Positions 35,444 through 47,123 of a DNA stretch of 64,000 nt are shown here, in pieces. Source of the DNA: Keithomyces neogunnii (lineage: Eukaryota; Ascomycota; Sordariomycetes; Hypocreales; Clavicipitaceae); contig JAIOWQ010000002.1 in NCBI GenBank assembly GCA_020975405.1, positions 5,394,001 to 5,458,000 on the forward strand, given 5' to 3'. How positions within the stretch are numbered: position 1 is the first letter of the stretch; each line of letters begins with the position of its first letter. The translations under genes and the position numbers were made by a program. The notes beneath the pieces were generated by a model, which saw nothing but the letters and a program-made list of their open reading frames with translations, did no database searches and was not told where the DNA came from.

Positions 35444-37096
35444 CTACTCGGAGGCATCAGACCCCCCCGTCTTGGGCCGCTTGAAGAAGACGGTCCGCTC
35501 CCACCCGTCGATATCGTCCACCACCGTCTCCTGGACAAGCTCGTAGCCGCCGAGCCTGGGCAGCAGCACGGCCCAAACCAACCAGTAGACGCCGCCGGCC
35601 AAGATGACGCCAAAGCCAACGACGCAGTGGATCCAGTAGGGCAGGTTCTCGTAGACGCTCTGGCCGTCCTCGGGGGGCACAAAGGGGGCGACCACGAGGT
35701 AGATGTTGCTGAGGAGGAAGAAGACGGCGACGGGGAGGGTGGCCTTTATGGGGGGGTTCCAGCCTCTGGACTCGCGGGTGCGGTAGAGGTGGATGAGGGC
35801 GGCGGCGACAAAGGTGTTTATGATGGCGAGCGGGTACGAGATGAGGTTGAGGACAAAGTTGTAGGCGTCGCCGGCCGGGGGCGCGAGGATGGTAATGGCC
35901 GTGACCAGCCAGTGCTCAAAGAGGCCGGCGAGGGGCGCGTTGAAGGGCCGGTTGCTCGCCCAGAGGCGCGAGAGGGGCAGGACGCCCTCGCGGCCCAGCT
36001 CCTGGACCAGGCGGCCCTGGGAGAAGATGACGCTGAGCACGTTGCCAAAGGCCGAGAGGGCGACAAAGACGGACAGGGCGCGCTCGGCGGGCCCGCCAAA
36101 CATGTTGCGGAAGAGCGAGGCGGCCACCAGGCGCTTCGACTCGAGCATCTCGTCCCGCGACACGGCGGCAAAGTAGGCCACGTTGGCCAGCATGTACAGC
36201 ACCGAGATGGTGCCCAGGGCCAGCGGCGCCGCGAACTTGAGCGTGCGCGCCGGGTTCTTGGTCTCGCTCAGCGCGTAGTTGGCGTTGCTGTAGCCCACGT
36301 AGCTCCATATCACGTTGTACAGCGCCGTCACGATGCCGTAGGCGCTGCCCGTGGTGCCCTCAAAGGGCCGCGAGAAGCTGTCGTTTTCCCTGACCCGGCG
36401 CAGGTTCACCAGCGGCGAGATGATGATGATGACAATGACGAGGATCTTGATGACGCCCAGCAGGTTCTGCAGCCGGATGCCCCATTTCAGCACCGTCCCG
36501 TGGATCAAAAACGCCGCCGTCAGGCAGGCCAGCGCGATGCCTCGCTGGTTCCACCGCGTCACCTCGACCTGCGCCGCGTGCAGAATGTACTCGCCAAAGA
36601 TGACCGAGTTGCCCGCCGCCCACCCCAGCAGCATCACGTAGCCCGTGTACAGCGACGTCGTCAGGAACCGCGGCCTGCGGTACACGAACTCGAGGTAGTT
36701 CTTCTCGCCGCCGTTGCGCGGCAGGCCGGTCCCAAACTCCATGTACACGGCCGTGCCGGCCGCCGCGATCAGCATGCCAGCGAGCCAGATGATGAGGGAC
36801 AGCCCCGGCGAGCCGCACTGCGCGAGGATGGTGGCGGGCGTGGCAAAGATGCCCGTGCCGATGATGCGGTTGAAGATGAGCAGCGCCGCCGACGGGATGC
36901 CAATCTGCCGCTTGTTCTCGCGCGCCGTCTCCAGCTCTCCTGCTACATGTCAGCACCGCAAAACGCAAACTTGTCCTTCTCGGGGGCCGGGACTCGGGAC
37001 TCGGGACTCGGGACCATACATACCGTTCTCCGTGTCGAAGCCCGACCTGGCCTCGTGACTCTCGTCGGGCTTCACCTTGACAGTGTCGCCGTCCAT
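35444..37096 (-). CDS. Amino-acid permease, LAT/APC family (MUP1-like methionine permease)
   Basis: Two exons, 37096-37024 and 36942-35444 (intron 81 bp), 523 aa. Start MDGDTVKVKPDESHE; the splice joins DTEN to AGELETARENKRQ just before TM1. TM1 reads IPSAALLIFNRIIGTGIFATPATI, the APC substrate-binding unwound helix (GTGIF). ALYNVIWSYVGYSNANYALSETKNPARTL is the TM6 and loop signature of the LAT subgroup that includes yeast Mup1 and fungal high-affinity methionine permeases. About twelve membrane segments follow, with a short C-tail. It probably imports methionine or other neutral amino acids at the plasma membrane; the exact substrate is inference. The intron contains a triple repeat of ggactcg. 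Confidence 0.88.
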
Positions 37097-38603
37097 CTTT
37101 GTTTTCTGTCTTTGCTGCGTCTCAGCAGTATGGCATGCAGCAAAACCAGCCAGCAATGGACCCGATAATATAAAGACACTTGCACCAAGCACGCGGGGAC
37201 CAAGGCAGGCGTGCTCGCCGTAATATATGCTTGCTTCGCATCCCACGACCCAACGATCCCAAGCAAATCAAGTGGATACAGAAGCCCTCCATCTTCCCCA
37301 GGGCGGGCCTAGAGCAAATGGTGCCATCGAACCCCTAGCTTGACGTTTTTTTTTTTTGGCCCTCTCCCGTGAAGCAAGTCATGAGTGATGGCAAAACGCC
37401 TTGTTCGCAATGCACGCCAACAAGGTAACCATGAGTTATCGTCAAAGGGCACACAGCGAAAATAAAATAAAAAGACACTTTGTCTCAGACACAAAAGACT
37501 CGCAGATCCGGCCGCTGAAACAGCACGAGTACGCCGCCCGAGAAGGAAAAAAGCGTCTGGTGCGTCCAAGTTTGGAAACACGGCATTAGGCCTCGATGAT
37601 GTGATCGGCCGCCGAAACCAATTTAGGTTGGCCCCCAGCGCTGCAGCCAATCAGCGCCGCGGGGCGGTGCACATCCGACCCTCAGGGGCGTTTTAAGCAT
37701 GTGCGGGCCTGGTTTAAGGCTCGCTGTGGCGCCGTGGTGGAATATTCGGTGCTTCTTTGCTGATTCCAAGTGCTTACTTTGCATGTGCCCGGTCCACGCA
37801 GTGTGGGTAACAGGCGGAGGACGGCGGAGGACGGCGGAGGACGGGAAGGGATGGGTATCAGATGCAGCGGGCTTCGTGATCTGTTGGTGGGGACAATACA
37901 AAAGGGGAGTAAAGGCATGTAAAGCTGCTCCATCAACTTGGCAACCAGACACGCCGAGTCGTGTCTTCATGCAAACTAAACATGTAAAACATCATGGTTG
38001 AATTGGCCATCCCCATCTGTCTGCCCCTGATGCTGCCTCGTGCAACATTGCCATAATGTTTCGTGACTCAGCGCATTTCCTTCATTTGCTAAGCAGTGAC
38101 GCCATTCTGCCCAGGCCTCACATTCCTTCACCATTTCTCAATGCAGAGCCGGCCCAAGACATGACGACATGCTTTTTTTATTCAACACTTTTCATGCATG
38201 GTGCTCCAACGAGATACACGAGGCCACTGGCCACATACCACCCTATAATCAAAATCTACAACCAATATTTCCGCTTCTCAGTCCATCGTTGCCATCATTT
38301 AGTCCCGTGCAAGGGAGTCATTCGTCATAAGGAGTGTCGTGTAATGGTGTCATTATACCTTTCTGTTCCAGCATCCGTCCAACCTTCGTACCATGCGTCA
38401 TAACCCGGGAATTCAAAATATACATCATGCAAGCGCCGTGACATGTCATGGCAAGGAAAGTGGCCCCGTCGCACAGGGCAATCAATACTCATTCATCCCA
38501 AACCTTGCCTCGCGCGGGCTTTTCATTCACGTCTTGTCCCTCATTGTCCAGATGCGCCAGTCTAGTCAGCCAAGAAAAAGAAAGAAAAAAGAAGAAAAAA
38601 GAC
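37097..38603. other. Intergenic, permease upstream side; short 10-bp tandem repeat
   Basis: No supported gene. A three-copy 10-bp tandem repeat (acggcggagg) lies at 37812-37842, and a T run at 37347-37357. Confidence 0.5.
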
Positions 38604-39158
38604 TTATAAAACGGCCTGCATGGTCTCAATAGGAACGGGAGCATCAATGTGGTTGCAGGTAATGGTGCGACTAGAGTAGATTTGGCCCATCTTCCAATCG
38701 GGGTTGTGCCAAGTCTCATCGGAGCACTCGAGCTTGAAGGCGGCACCGCCCTGGGCCCAGAAACGGCTGCCCTCCTGTGGACAGGTCCAAGTCTGGTTGA
38801 TCTTGAGCTCTCTCAAAGGCGAGGAAAAGGTAAACGTGGCTGGGATTTGGGAGTTGGGCTGGGTGCAGTTGTAGATGGCGTTGCCATAGAAGAAGTCGGT
38901 TAGCTGGTTGGAGCCGGCCGAGCACTGAGGCTTGAACGAGACGTTTGGGTTCTCCAGGGTGAAGTTGACATAGCCCCACGAGTTTTGGTGGGCGGGCGTG
39001 GTGAAGATGTACGAGGCGTGGAAGTCAAAGTCCTTGACGGTCCACAGCTTGGTCTGCGTTGAATTCTGAGTACATGTCTTGGTGGTGCGAAGGTCCAGGC
39101 TGGATGGGGCGGCGAGGGCGGCACCGGCCAAGAAGAGGGAGGCGAAGATGCTGTGCAT
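38604..39158 (-). CDS. Small secreted AA1-like-domain protein (effector-like)
   Basis: Intronless, 184 aa. A clear signal peptide (HSIFASLFLAGAALAAPSS) leads a mature domain of about 165 residues with six Cys outside the signal. WTVKDFDFHASYIFTTPAHQNSWGYVNFTL and the end region WHNPDWKMGQIYSSRTITC match the fungal AA1-like family as I remember it: secreted beta-sandwich proteins related to Alt a 1, without known enzymatic activity. Several N-glycosylation sites (NST, NFT, NVS, NCT, NQT) are visible. It is isolated: 1.5 kb of empty DNA on one side and 3.2 kb on the other. Its role, perhaps at the host or environment interface, is unknown. Confidence 0.75.
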   Translation of the reverse strand: MHSIFASLFLAGAALAAPSSLDLRTTKTCTQNSTQTKLWTVKDFDFHASYIFTTPAHQNSWGYVNFTLENPNVSFKPQCSAGSNQLTDFFYGNAIYNCTQPNSQIPATFTFSSPLRELKINQTWTCPQEGSRFWAQGGAAFKLECSDETWHNPDWKMGQIYSSRTITCNHIDAPVPIETMQAVL

Positions 39159-42100
39159 TATGCGCGATGTGATGGTGGTGATGGTGTTGAGGGTGTTTGT
39201 GCTATCTTGGAGATGTTGGGTTTCTCAGGGTTTGACAAGGATGCCGAGAGGAATGAAACTGTTTGCTGCAGCGTGTGTCAGATGCGTGTTTGTGTTGCAG
39301 ACGAGAAGAGGGAGAGGCATCGTCGCATACTTATAGGCGTGGCAACAAGTTGACGACTCTGGAAAGCATGTCGTGGTTGCTGCCCGGCAAAGACAAGGCA
39401 ATGCAAGCGGTCGGCGCATGCAAGGAAGTCGCCCTGGTCCGGCTAGTCGAGAGCCAAGAATAACCTCTAGCTGCTTCTCGAGTCCGTCCTCCCCAACAAC
39501 GGCTGCTGCTGCATCCGGGTCGGCGCCGATCAGGTCGGGCTAGGTTGGGCTGGTGCGTGAAGAGGACATGGATGAGGTGTCATGGCCAGCATGGTGATGG
39601 CGGAGGGAATAGGAAAGTCAGTCCATCAAATCATGACGTAGCACAGGGCTCGTATTTGCCAGCACGCCGTCGGCACTAGACCTCGCCATGCTCGAATACG
39701 CCAAGGGCGGATATGGGCAGGGGACTTGGACCACGCCGCTGCGGCGCTGTGGCGCTACGGCTAATAGGACAGGACTGTGAAGAGCCGACGGCCACAGTTG
39801 AATCACGCGGGGGATTTGGGGACACGAGCCCAGTCACGCAGCCAGGAAGCAAAAAGGAGGAGGGAGACTGCAGATTGGAAAATGAAAAAAAAAATTGCTC
39901 AACCCCGGTCCCGGTCAACCCGGCATCCAGCATTAATGGAACCATACGGAGTAAGGAGTACAGCGGCCGAGTTGTTTACAACTAATAATACCTGGTTTCC
40001 TACCTAGGCTCAATGTTCGGTTCCTACCCAGGTCGGCCCATCCATAGAGTATGGAGTCTATGGACATGCATGGGCTGCAGGTGCCGCCTGGCCCGGAACT
40101 CGGGACCCGCACGCAGCGGCCAACCGTGCGCCGTGGACATGGAGTCAATCGGTCCGCATGCAATGCAGAGATGGGCTGTTTGGCTGTTGGCTCGATTATC
40201 GCTCTCCGTCACTGCGGTTACAAGCTACACCAGACATGTCGAGTATCTACCAGAAGACGTGCACGCGAACCCTCGGCGACGAACGCCTCCCATCTCCTCT
40301 TCTAGCGTCCAATGCTCGCTCAAGTGCCAGGGTGCTGTGTGGCCTGACCACCATGTAAGTGTCTGGTACTTGGTATACATGGGGTTTGCTGCTCAGTGGC
40401 GGGCCACAATACGAGCCGCGGTGGCTGGGTGACTGCCGATCTCTGGCGGCATTGGGGCTGGAAGCAAATCAGGCGGGCTGGCTGGCCAATGTGGAGGGGT
40501 CGGAGTCAGTTGCTTATTCTCAATGTTCCTTCCCGCCAAGCTGCTGGACCTGCCGCTTTTGTCCTCTGTCCATCAATTTCCATTCGAGAGCATGAAAAGG
40601 CTAAGCCGTGCGTCGCTGTTGCCTGGCTTCAATGTTTCTTGAGACGCAATTCATCCATTTGCGGGCAGAAGATCAGATTAATTTGACGCACCGTCTCTGG
40701 CGGAGCACCATGGTAACATGGCACTGTGTCTCTCCTTCATCAGATGAGACGGATCAGAAAGAAGCACTCACCTCACACTGTTCACGTCATGATGGTGGCC
40801 TCTTGGCAGGCCCCTCGCACGCGCACGAACGGTGGATGGGCACATGGAGATGACCAACGCCCAACGGCAATTAACCTCTAGAGTTACCAAGGTACCATTG
40901 ATGCTTGTGGACCATCTCAGGGTTCAATGTTCGCTGGCTGCCCACGGGGCTCGTACCAGGGCTGTACCAGGATCCGTACCAGGGGCATCACGAGCCTGCC
41001 AACACATGCAGCATCTTATGTGCGTAATTATCAGTCCAGATATTATAGTTATGCTGAGACAGCGTAGCACTACCCGTGGACCGTCGTTTGGCGCGATTCG
41101 CCTTGCACACAGACTGAATGCAAGCATCCTTCCTCTACCGCCTGCATCTTCTCCAAGTCGACAATATCTCAGAGGCTGGGCTTCCAGTTCTGCCGTCGTC
41201 ATGCGGATGCAATTGGCTCGACGCGGAACCAAGATGATGACTCTTGAAGGCTTCTCATTGCTCCCGGACCGGCCGAGTGCGCCGCTGTAACACGCTGCAT
41301 GTCAAGACGACGCCTGCACCACCATCTTCTCTCTCTGCGCATGTCATGATGTGCTCTCGCGACGGTTCATGATGTATCTGTCAATGCCACAGTTGCTGCA
41401 GAGCACGTCGCTCAATCCCGACACCGCATGCTCGATCCCATGATTTCGGAGACGACGATGCCATTACCAGGGCATTGTCGGTGAGCGGTTGCAACCTGGC
41501 TGGCCATAGTTGCTGATGGATGATGCGGTAGGCGGAAGACTCAGCCGTCCGTGGTGTACCACCCGTCGGTGCCGTGGTGGGCCGATGTTGATGTTTCCCT
41601 GTTCCCTGGCCATGCAAACGGTTTTAGGGACTTGGAGTCCACCATCGGCGTAACATTGTGCATTATACTTTCTATAACCAAGACCAGGAGCCAACGTCAG
41701 CCTTGGCAATGATGATGGATGTTGTGGTGCTGGCCTTGGGCTTTTCATGTCTTGATGATGCCAAGGGCCAAGTGCTCGGGGAGCCGTCCGCGAAGCGGTC
41801 ATGCGTTGGCATTGCTTTCCAGTAGACAAGTGATTGAATCTGAAGATTGTTCGACTGAGAAATGGTGCAGGTTTGATGTATCCAGGCGTCGTCGACTTGA
41901 GAAACTCGACTCGGTCCTCGGTACGGAGTAGTCTTGCGAATCTCAACGTGATTTAATCGACCGCGTCTCAACGGCCGCTTTCTCTCCCCAATTTCCCCTC
42001 TTCCTGTGGCCCAGATTTTGACTGGTGGACCGTGCAGCAAAGGGCAGTGGAATCAACTGAAGGCGGCATCAAGGATCGGGCTTGCCATGGTCTTTGCAGG

Positions 42101-42372
42101 CTTTCCATTGCCTTGAAACACAACCCCTCATCCTGTACAAATGCTGCATAGGCCGATCGCTTCCCTGCCTTGGTCGTGATTGACATGGCTTGAGGAACCA
42201 GGACAACTCGTCTCCACGAATTGCATCATGCCCGTTTCACAAAATAAAATAAAAAATCGGAGAGGGGATGAGAAGAAAAGACGCACAATCTAACCACTTT
42301 TGCATCCAACAACACAACTAGCAGCCCCTTGTTTCACAGTCTTGAGTCTTGACATCAATCCTGCCCTTGACC
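39159..42372. other. 3.2 kb gene-free divergent region between AA1-like and GH2 genes
   Basis: Upstream regions of two divergent genes. Frames up to about 160 codons (40832-41290 +, 41464-41946 -) overlap one another and lack motifs. TACGGAGTA occurs at 39945 and 41922. Long divergent upstream regions are common for regulated secreted and nutritional genes, but no site can be named. Confidence 0.45.
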
Positions 42373-44584
42373 ATGGCAGATGAATGCTACCCCCGCCCCG
42401 ACTTCCAACGGACCGGTCTGCACTGGGAATCTCTCAACGGTTCTTGGGATTTTATTTTCGACGACGGCGATGTCGGGCTAGAGCATGGCTGGCAGCATGC
42501 CGGACTCCCCGGCGAAGTTGCCGTCGAAGCCAGCAGTGGCAGCGGCGACGAGGGCCCAGCCAGCGAGGGCGACGGCATCGTCCAACGCATCGCCGCAGGC
42601 ACACAAGAGCTCCTCTCGGGCAATGAGCTCGCCAAGAACAAGGCCCAGGTGATTAACCGAAAGAGGCAGATCCAGGTCCCGTACGTCTTTCAGTCCCCCG
42701 CTTCGGGGGTGAATGAGCGCGGCGTCCACGAGGTGCTGTGGTATGAACGCACCATTGTCGATGTGCGATCAGCCCAAGAAAGACAGCAAGGCGACAGACT
42801 CCTGCTGCGATTCGGAGCAGTCGACTACGAGGCTCGCATCTGGGTCAATGGTCGCCAGGTCGGAGGCCACCGCGGCGGCCATGTGCCGTTTGACCTTGAC
42901 CTGACGGAGGCTCTTGATCAGGCGCAGACGGACCGACACCGCCTCACTATTCGCGTGTACGACTCTGCGCATGACTTGACGCAGCCGCGAGGGAAGCAGT
43001 ACTGGGGAGCCAAGCCCGAGAGCATCTTTTACACCCCGTCGGGCGGCGTGTGGCAGTCGGTCTGGCTGGAGGTTGTGCCGCGGACGAGGATCGCCAACAG
43101 CTCCAACGGCACTGTTCTTCGGCCCAACCAAGTCGATTCAGGGACTCTGCATTGCCACATTGCCGTTGATGGCCGAAGAGTCGGGCAGCACTGCAGTGTG
43201 CGAGTCGAGAGCTCCTTTGCGGGCGTCTCGGTCTCCAAGTCTGCACCTACGCCGTTGCCAGACGACAAGGAGTCCGTTGAGCTTGATCTTGGGATGCGTC
43301 TGTCCGAGGACCAAAAGTCCAGTCTCCCGCGGGCCATGCTCGACACGGCTCCGTTGCAAAGCGCGGCATGCTGGAGAGACGGAACGGCGCTGTGGTCGCC
43401 GGAGCACCCTCTTCTGTACGACATCACAATCAGCCTCATTGATGAAGCAACAGGATATACCCTGGAAACAGTCAAGACTACAGCCGGCATGCGGTGGATT
43501 GAATGGCAAACCGGCGACGGACTCTGGCGACTCAATGGCAGACCGTACTTTCAAGCTCTTTGTCTCGACCAGGGATACTGGCCGCAGACGTTCATGACGG
43601 GTTCGTCGGCAGAGATCAAGCACGACATCGAGCTGGCCAAGAAGATGGGCTTCAATGGGTGCAGGAAGCACCAAAAGGTCGAAGGGCCGCTGTTCTACTA
43701 CTGGGCCGATAGGCTGGGGTACCTTGTGTGGGCGGAAATGGCCAACGCCTACCAATTCAGTCGCGACTACGTGGACCGGTTCAACCAGGAATGGACTGAG
43801 TCTGTAAAGTTGGCCATAAATCACCCTTCGGTCGTGACCTGGACGCCAGTGAACGAGAGCTGGGGGTACACTTTGCTCGTTGACAGCGTTGCCCAACGAG
43901 ACCACATCCGCGCATTGTACTTTCTGACGAGGTAAGAAGACGCGCCGAATATACATGTCAATGTAAAGACGCCGGCTAACCCTGGTTCCTGCAGAGCGCT
44001 CGACTCGACCCGCAGCATCAACGACAACTGCGGCTGGGAGCATGTACAAACGGACCTCACAACCTTCCACGACTACAGCGACGGCCCCCAACTCGCCAAG
44101 ACGTGCGCCAGCCTGGATTCCATCCTTGACAAGAAGGCCGGCAGACACATGTTTGTGCCGCCTATCCAGGGCCTGGACGGGGGTGCGCAGCATGTTCCCG
44201 GGGCGCCCATCATGTGCACAGAGTTTGGCGGCGTGAATATCGCGCCGGCCGGGACAAGCGGCGACCCCCATGGCGACTGGGGCTACACGACGGCAAAGGA
44301 TTCCGCAGACCTCCTGGCGAGGTTCGAGAAGCTGGTGAGGGGCGTCACAGAGGGGCGTCTTTGTTGCGCCTTTGTTTACACGCAGCTGTGAGTGTTTTGG
44401 CCGCCCTGCGTATTCCGCGCGCAACGTTGCCTCATTGACGCCCTGCAGCACCGACATTGAACAGGAAGCCAATGGGCTGTACACATTTGATCGGAAGGAG
44501 AAACTGGCCGCCGGAAAGGTCAGGGCCATCATCGAAGAAGCGCTGGCGCTCTGGTACAAGCGTTTGTCATGGCAGGCGTCTTGA
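42373..44584 (+). CDS. Glycoside hydrolase family 2 (beta-galactosidase/beta-glucuronidase-type)
   Basis: Three exons: 42373-43931, 43995-44387 and 44449-44584; introns of 63 and 61 bp; 695 aa. Start ATG at 42373 in a ccATGG context. Domain order is GH2: a jelly-roll sugar-binding domain (LNGSWDFIFDDGD ... YERTIVDV ... LLRFGAVDYEARIWVNGRQVGGHRGGHVPFDLDLT), an Ig-like middle, then a TIM barrel from about residue 390 (FNGCRKHQKVEGPLFYYWADRLGYLVWAEM). TPVNESWG carries the acid/base Glu495; the nucleophile Glu596 lies in CTEFGG. Splices give FLTRALDST and VYTQLTDIEQEANGLY, both family-typical. No signal peptide, so it should act inside the cell on oligosaccharides; which sugar cannot be told. An acidic Ser/Gly-rich insert follows residue 45. 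Confidence 0.9.
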
Positions 44585-45435
44585 TTAAACCGCCCTTTGC
44601 TTCCAAAACCCGTGCTGGAGAATTAAACAGCACCCATGTCGAATTTCCAAGTTGCCCCCGCGGCGGATTCTAGCAAAAGTGTTCAGTGGCCGTGTGCATG
44701 AATCCATATCATGACCTAACAAGGCCAAGGCCCGCGTGTTCTTTTTTTTTTTTCTATATAAACTTCTTGGTGTCCCTTTATAGTTGCATCTGCCTATTCG
44801 CGCAGCAGCAGATCCCCGCTTCCATTGTCAAGAAGCCTCTTTCAGAGCCGATATACAACCAACCATCGCAAGTGCATACCCGAATCGCTCAAAGACGCAG
44901 TGGAAAAGCTTCCACCTGCCACGGCTCAAAGCAAGTTTCCTTTACATTCCGCTCAGGATACTAGCTGGTCCGCGTCGCAGGACACCAAGGCCTTGGTGAA
45001 TATGAAGGCGTCCAAATTATGTTCGTGTTTCTGCGGCTGCAGGCTGCCTATCCTCGAAACTGCCAATCTCTGCCCAGGATGCATCATCTCTCAACACCCC
45101 CGGTGAGTGGTGCCTTGTGATGGCTCCGTCTTTCCAAGAAGATTGCAGTGCATTGGAAGGAAGGAGTGTGCCGAATGGTCACATGGGATTTGGCAAACGT
45201 TTTGTTTTTGCGTCAGGCCAGGTGGCTGATGTACACGGCCATGGTTCTTGTGGAAAGAAGCAGGGGACAAGACCACGATGAGGGGTGTGTGCCGGTCTTG
45301 ATGCGACTCTGTTTCTTGGGTGCAGTCTCTATCTATCAATTTTGCGGGGAAAAGTCCCCGTCTGTCTAATACATGTGCGTGAATTGTCCATCATCCCTGG
45401 TGCCGAGCCAACCATGTGTGCAAGTGAGGAAAGAA
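44585..45435. other. Convergent intergenic region with a possible small Cys-rich ORF
   Basis: T-rich run at 44742-44753 followed by a TATATAA at 44755-44761. A short Cys-rich frame lies at 45002-45106 (listed separately). Nothing else is supported. Confidence 0.45.
45002..45106 (+). CDS. Candidate tiny Cys-rich (zinc-finger-like) protein
   Basis: An ATG at 45002 opens a 34-codon frame with Cys spaced C-x-C-x-C-x-C-x10-C-x2-C and a terminal His, a density unlikely by chance. The same frame stays open upstream for about 60 codons without another ATG, so an earlier spliced exon is possible. A strong donor (CG/GTGAGT) just before the stop and an acceptor near 45146 could extend it. A TATATAA lies at 44755-44761. 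No family is identified. Confidence 0.28.
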   Translation: MKASKLCSCFCGCRLPILETANLCPGCIISQHPR

Positions 45436-46125
45436 TCACGACTGGTACTGCTTCCAGTCGATGGCAGTCACGTTCTTGTAGCACTGGGACTGGGCCGCGA
45501 ACCTGTAGTTGAAGCTAGCCCTGGGAGAAAGGGGAGGCAGGTCCGCGCATTCCGACAGCAGACGAACAGTGACGCAGTTGGCGGGGATGTTGCTCTGGGG
45601 CGGTCCGTTGGGCGGAAAGGTGGTTTTGGCCTGCTTGATGACGGGCTGCTTGCCTCCGATTGGGAGAAGCTCGGAGCAAGCAATGTACGTCTCTGGGGTG
45701 AGAAAGGCAAACGGGCTCTTGTAGTGTCTGATGCCGACGCCGACGGTGCCGGGGCCGTCGGACAGGTGGGCGGTTGAGACAAGACCGGAGCCCTCGTCCA
45801 GCTCGACCTTCCAGCTTTCGTAGACGTCCCAGCTGGGCCAGATGGTGGTGGCCTTGTCGGCGAGGGCCTCGTCCTGGGTACCGTTGACGAAGAAGACGCG
45901 GGCGTGCTTGAGGTCCTCGCCGGGGATGACGGCATCGGTGAGGGTGCCGACGCGGACGCCCGTGATATAGGTGTTGTGAATGGGGGGGTCAAAGTCTCGC
46001 GAGAGATCCGTCACGTTGACGACGAGGCGGAAGCCCGTGGCCGTCGTGGTTTCGGGCCACGCCGATCCAGCTGGCGCAGCGGCAGCTAGTCCCGCGAGAC
46101 TGAGGGCGAGGATATTTCTCATCAT
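45436..46125 (-). CDS. Secreted protein, DUF7907-like, unknown function
   Basis: Intronless, 229 aa, beginning with a signal peptide (RNILALSLAGLAAAAPAG). The domain starts with GFRLVVNVTDLSRDFDPPI and continues through ITGVRVGTLTDAVIP and HARVFFVNGT. I recognise the GFRLVVNVTDPSRDF-type opening of a fungal secreted domain of unknown function, DUF7907. Four Cys lie in the second half, and N-glycosylation sites (NVT, NGT) are present. Expected location is extracellular or cell wall. Start: two adjacent ATGs, the first used. A TATA-like box lies 150 bp upstream. Confidence 0.72.
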   Translation of the reverse strand: MMRNILALSLAGLAAAAPAGSAWPETTTATGFRLVVNVTDLSRDFDPPIHNTYITGVRVGTLTDAVIPGEDLKHARVFFVNGTQDEALADKATTIWPSWDVYESWKVELDEGSGLVSTAHLSDGPGTVGVGIRHYKSPFAFLTPETYIACSELLPIGGKQPVIKQAKTTFPPNGPPQSNIPANCVTVRLLSECADLPPLSPRASFNYRFAAQSQCYKNVTAIDWKQYQS

Positions 46126-46274
46126 GGCGACGAGTGCTCGAGAGTCGAGACGAGGTGGTGGTGATTGGGGTGATTGTGGTGATGGTGGTGAATGCGATGT
46201 TCAAGGGGGGCGTGCTTCTTTGTTGTCGGCGGATGGACTTGTGAAATGTGCCAGTGGCGGCACCTGCTTTCTCC

Positions 46275-46281
46275 TTATATA
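46275..46281 (-). promoter_or_regulatory. TATA-box-like TATATAA upstream of the DUF7907 gene
   Basis: TATATAA on the minus strand, 150 bp before the start codon at 46125. Position is plausible for a core promoter; sequence-only prediction. Confidence 0.35.
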
Positions 46282-47123
46282 TCTGCAAAGAAAGCACACC
46301 ATTCAACGTCGATACGCCCTTTAGACTTTTTTGCCGTAACACGGCCACTTGTGACGTCTGGTTGCTGAGGCCAGCCGTTAGTTGGGGGCCTCGTAGCATG
46401 GCGGAGCTTGCGTACCTTGAGCTTACGCGGGTTGCAATTCGGCGCGGCGGCGAATACGAGGAGCAGCCGGAGGTTGGGTGGAGGTGTCTCACGGCCCAGT
46501 GACTAAAAATACGACCTTGGTACTTTACTACTTGGCGGCGTGTGCCGACTCGGGAAGTCTCCAGGCCTGCGCTTTTTAAAGGATCGCGCGCTTTGACCCG
46601 ATTCTGCCAAAGCATCAGCTGCCCAACCTCTGCCCTGAGACCATGACCCTGCTGACGGCTTGCCGGGTGCCCGATTGAAGATGCCGCCCAACAGCTTCGC
46701 TTCGTGGACAAAGCCGGCTGATCTCAGCCCCTTTGGCTTACCTGAGGACTCGCCCATTGGCGACGCAGCGGCTCTCGTGTGCCAGGAGTGTCGCAAGAAA
46801 CGACAGGTCGCGGCATCAATTCAAAGGATATTTGGGTGGTGAGCGTGTGATTGCAATCCAACAGCATCAAGTGCCGCCCGCTCGGCGCTCGCTGATGAGG
46901 GGGCACGTCACTATTATGATGTGTCATGTTTGGCATCCTTGTCAAGCAGTGTCGATTCAAAGCTTCTATGGCAAGCTGTGTCATGTCTGGCATCATTTTA
47001 AGTAGCTTCGATTCAAAGCTCCTATTGCAAAATACCTCTTCTACTCTGAATCGCCGTTTGTTGCCCTACATTAGTCCAACTCTAGTTCAACATGCGCCCT
47101 TTTCTTCCGTGATTATTGGTTTA
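46282..47123. other. Intergenic with a 57-bp imperfect tandem duplication
   Basis: Upstream region of the DUF7907 gene and 3' flank of the P-loop ATPase gene. It contains a duplicated segment at 46919-47031; no gene is supported. Confidence 0.5.
46919..47031. repeat. 57-bp imperfect tandem duplication
   Basis: gtgtcatgtttggcatc at 46921 recurs as gtgtcatgtctggcatc at 46978, and gattcaaagcttctat recurs as gattcaaagctcctat, giving two adjacent copies with about 80% identity by eye. Confidence 0.8.

Noticed and set aside
40832..41946. Frames of 152 and 160 codons in the divergent GH2/AA1 region
   Set aside because: No motif, opposite orientations overlapping others, and no splice continuation.
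43138..44559. 473-codon minus-strand frame opposite the GH2 gene
   Set aside because: Crosses both GH2 introns and has no motif; a shadow of biased third positions.
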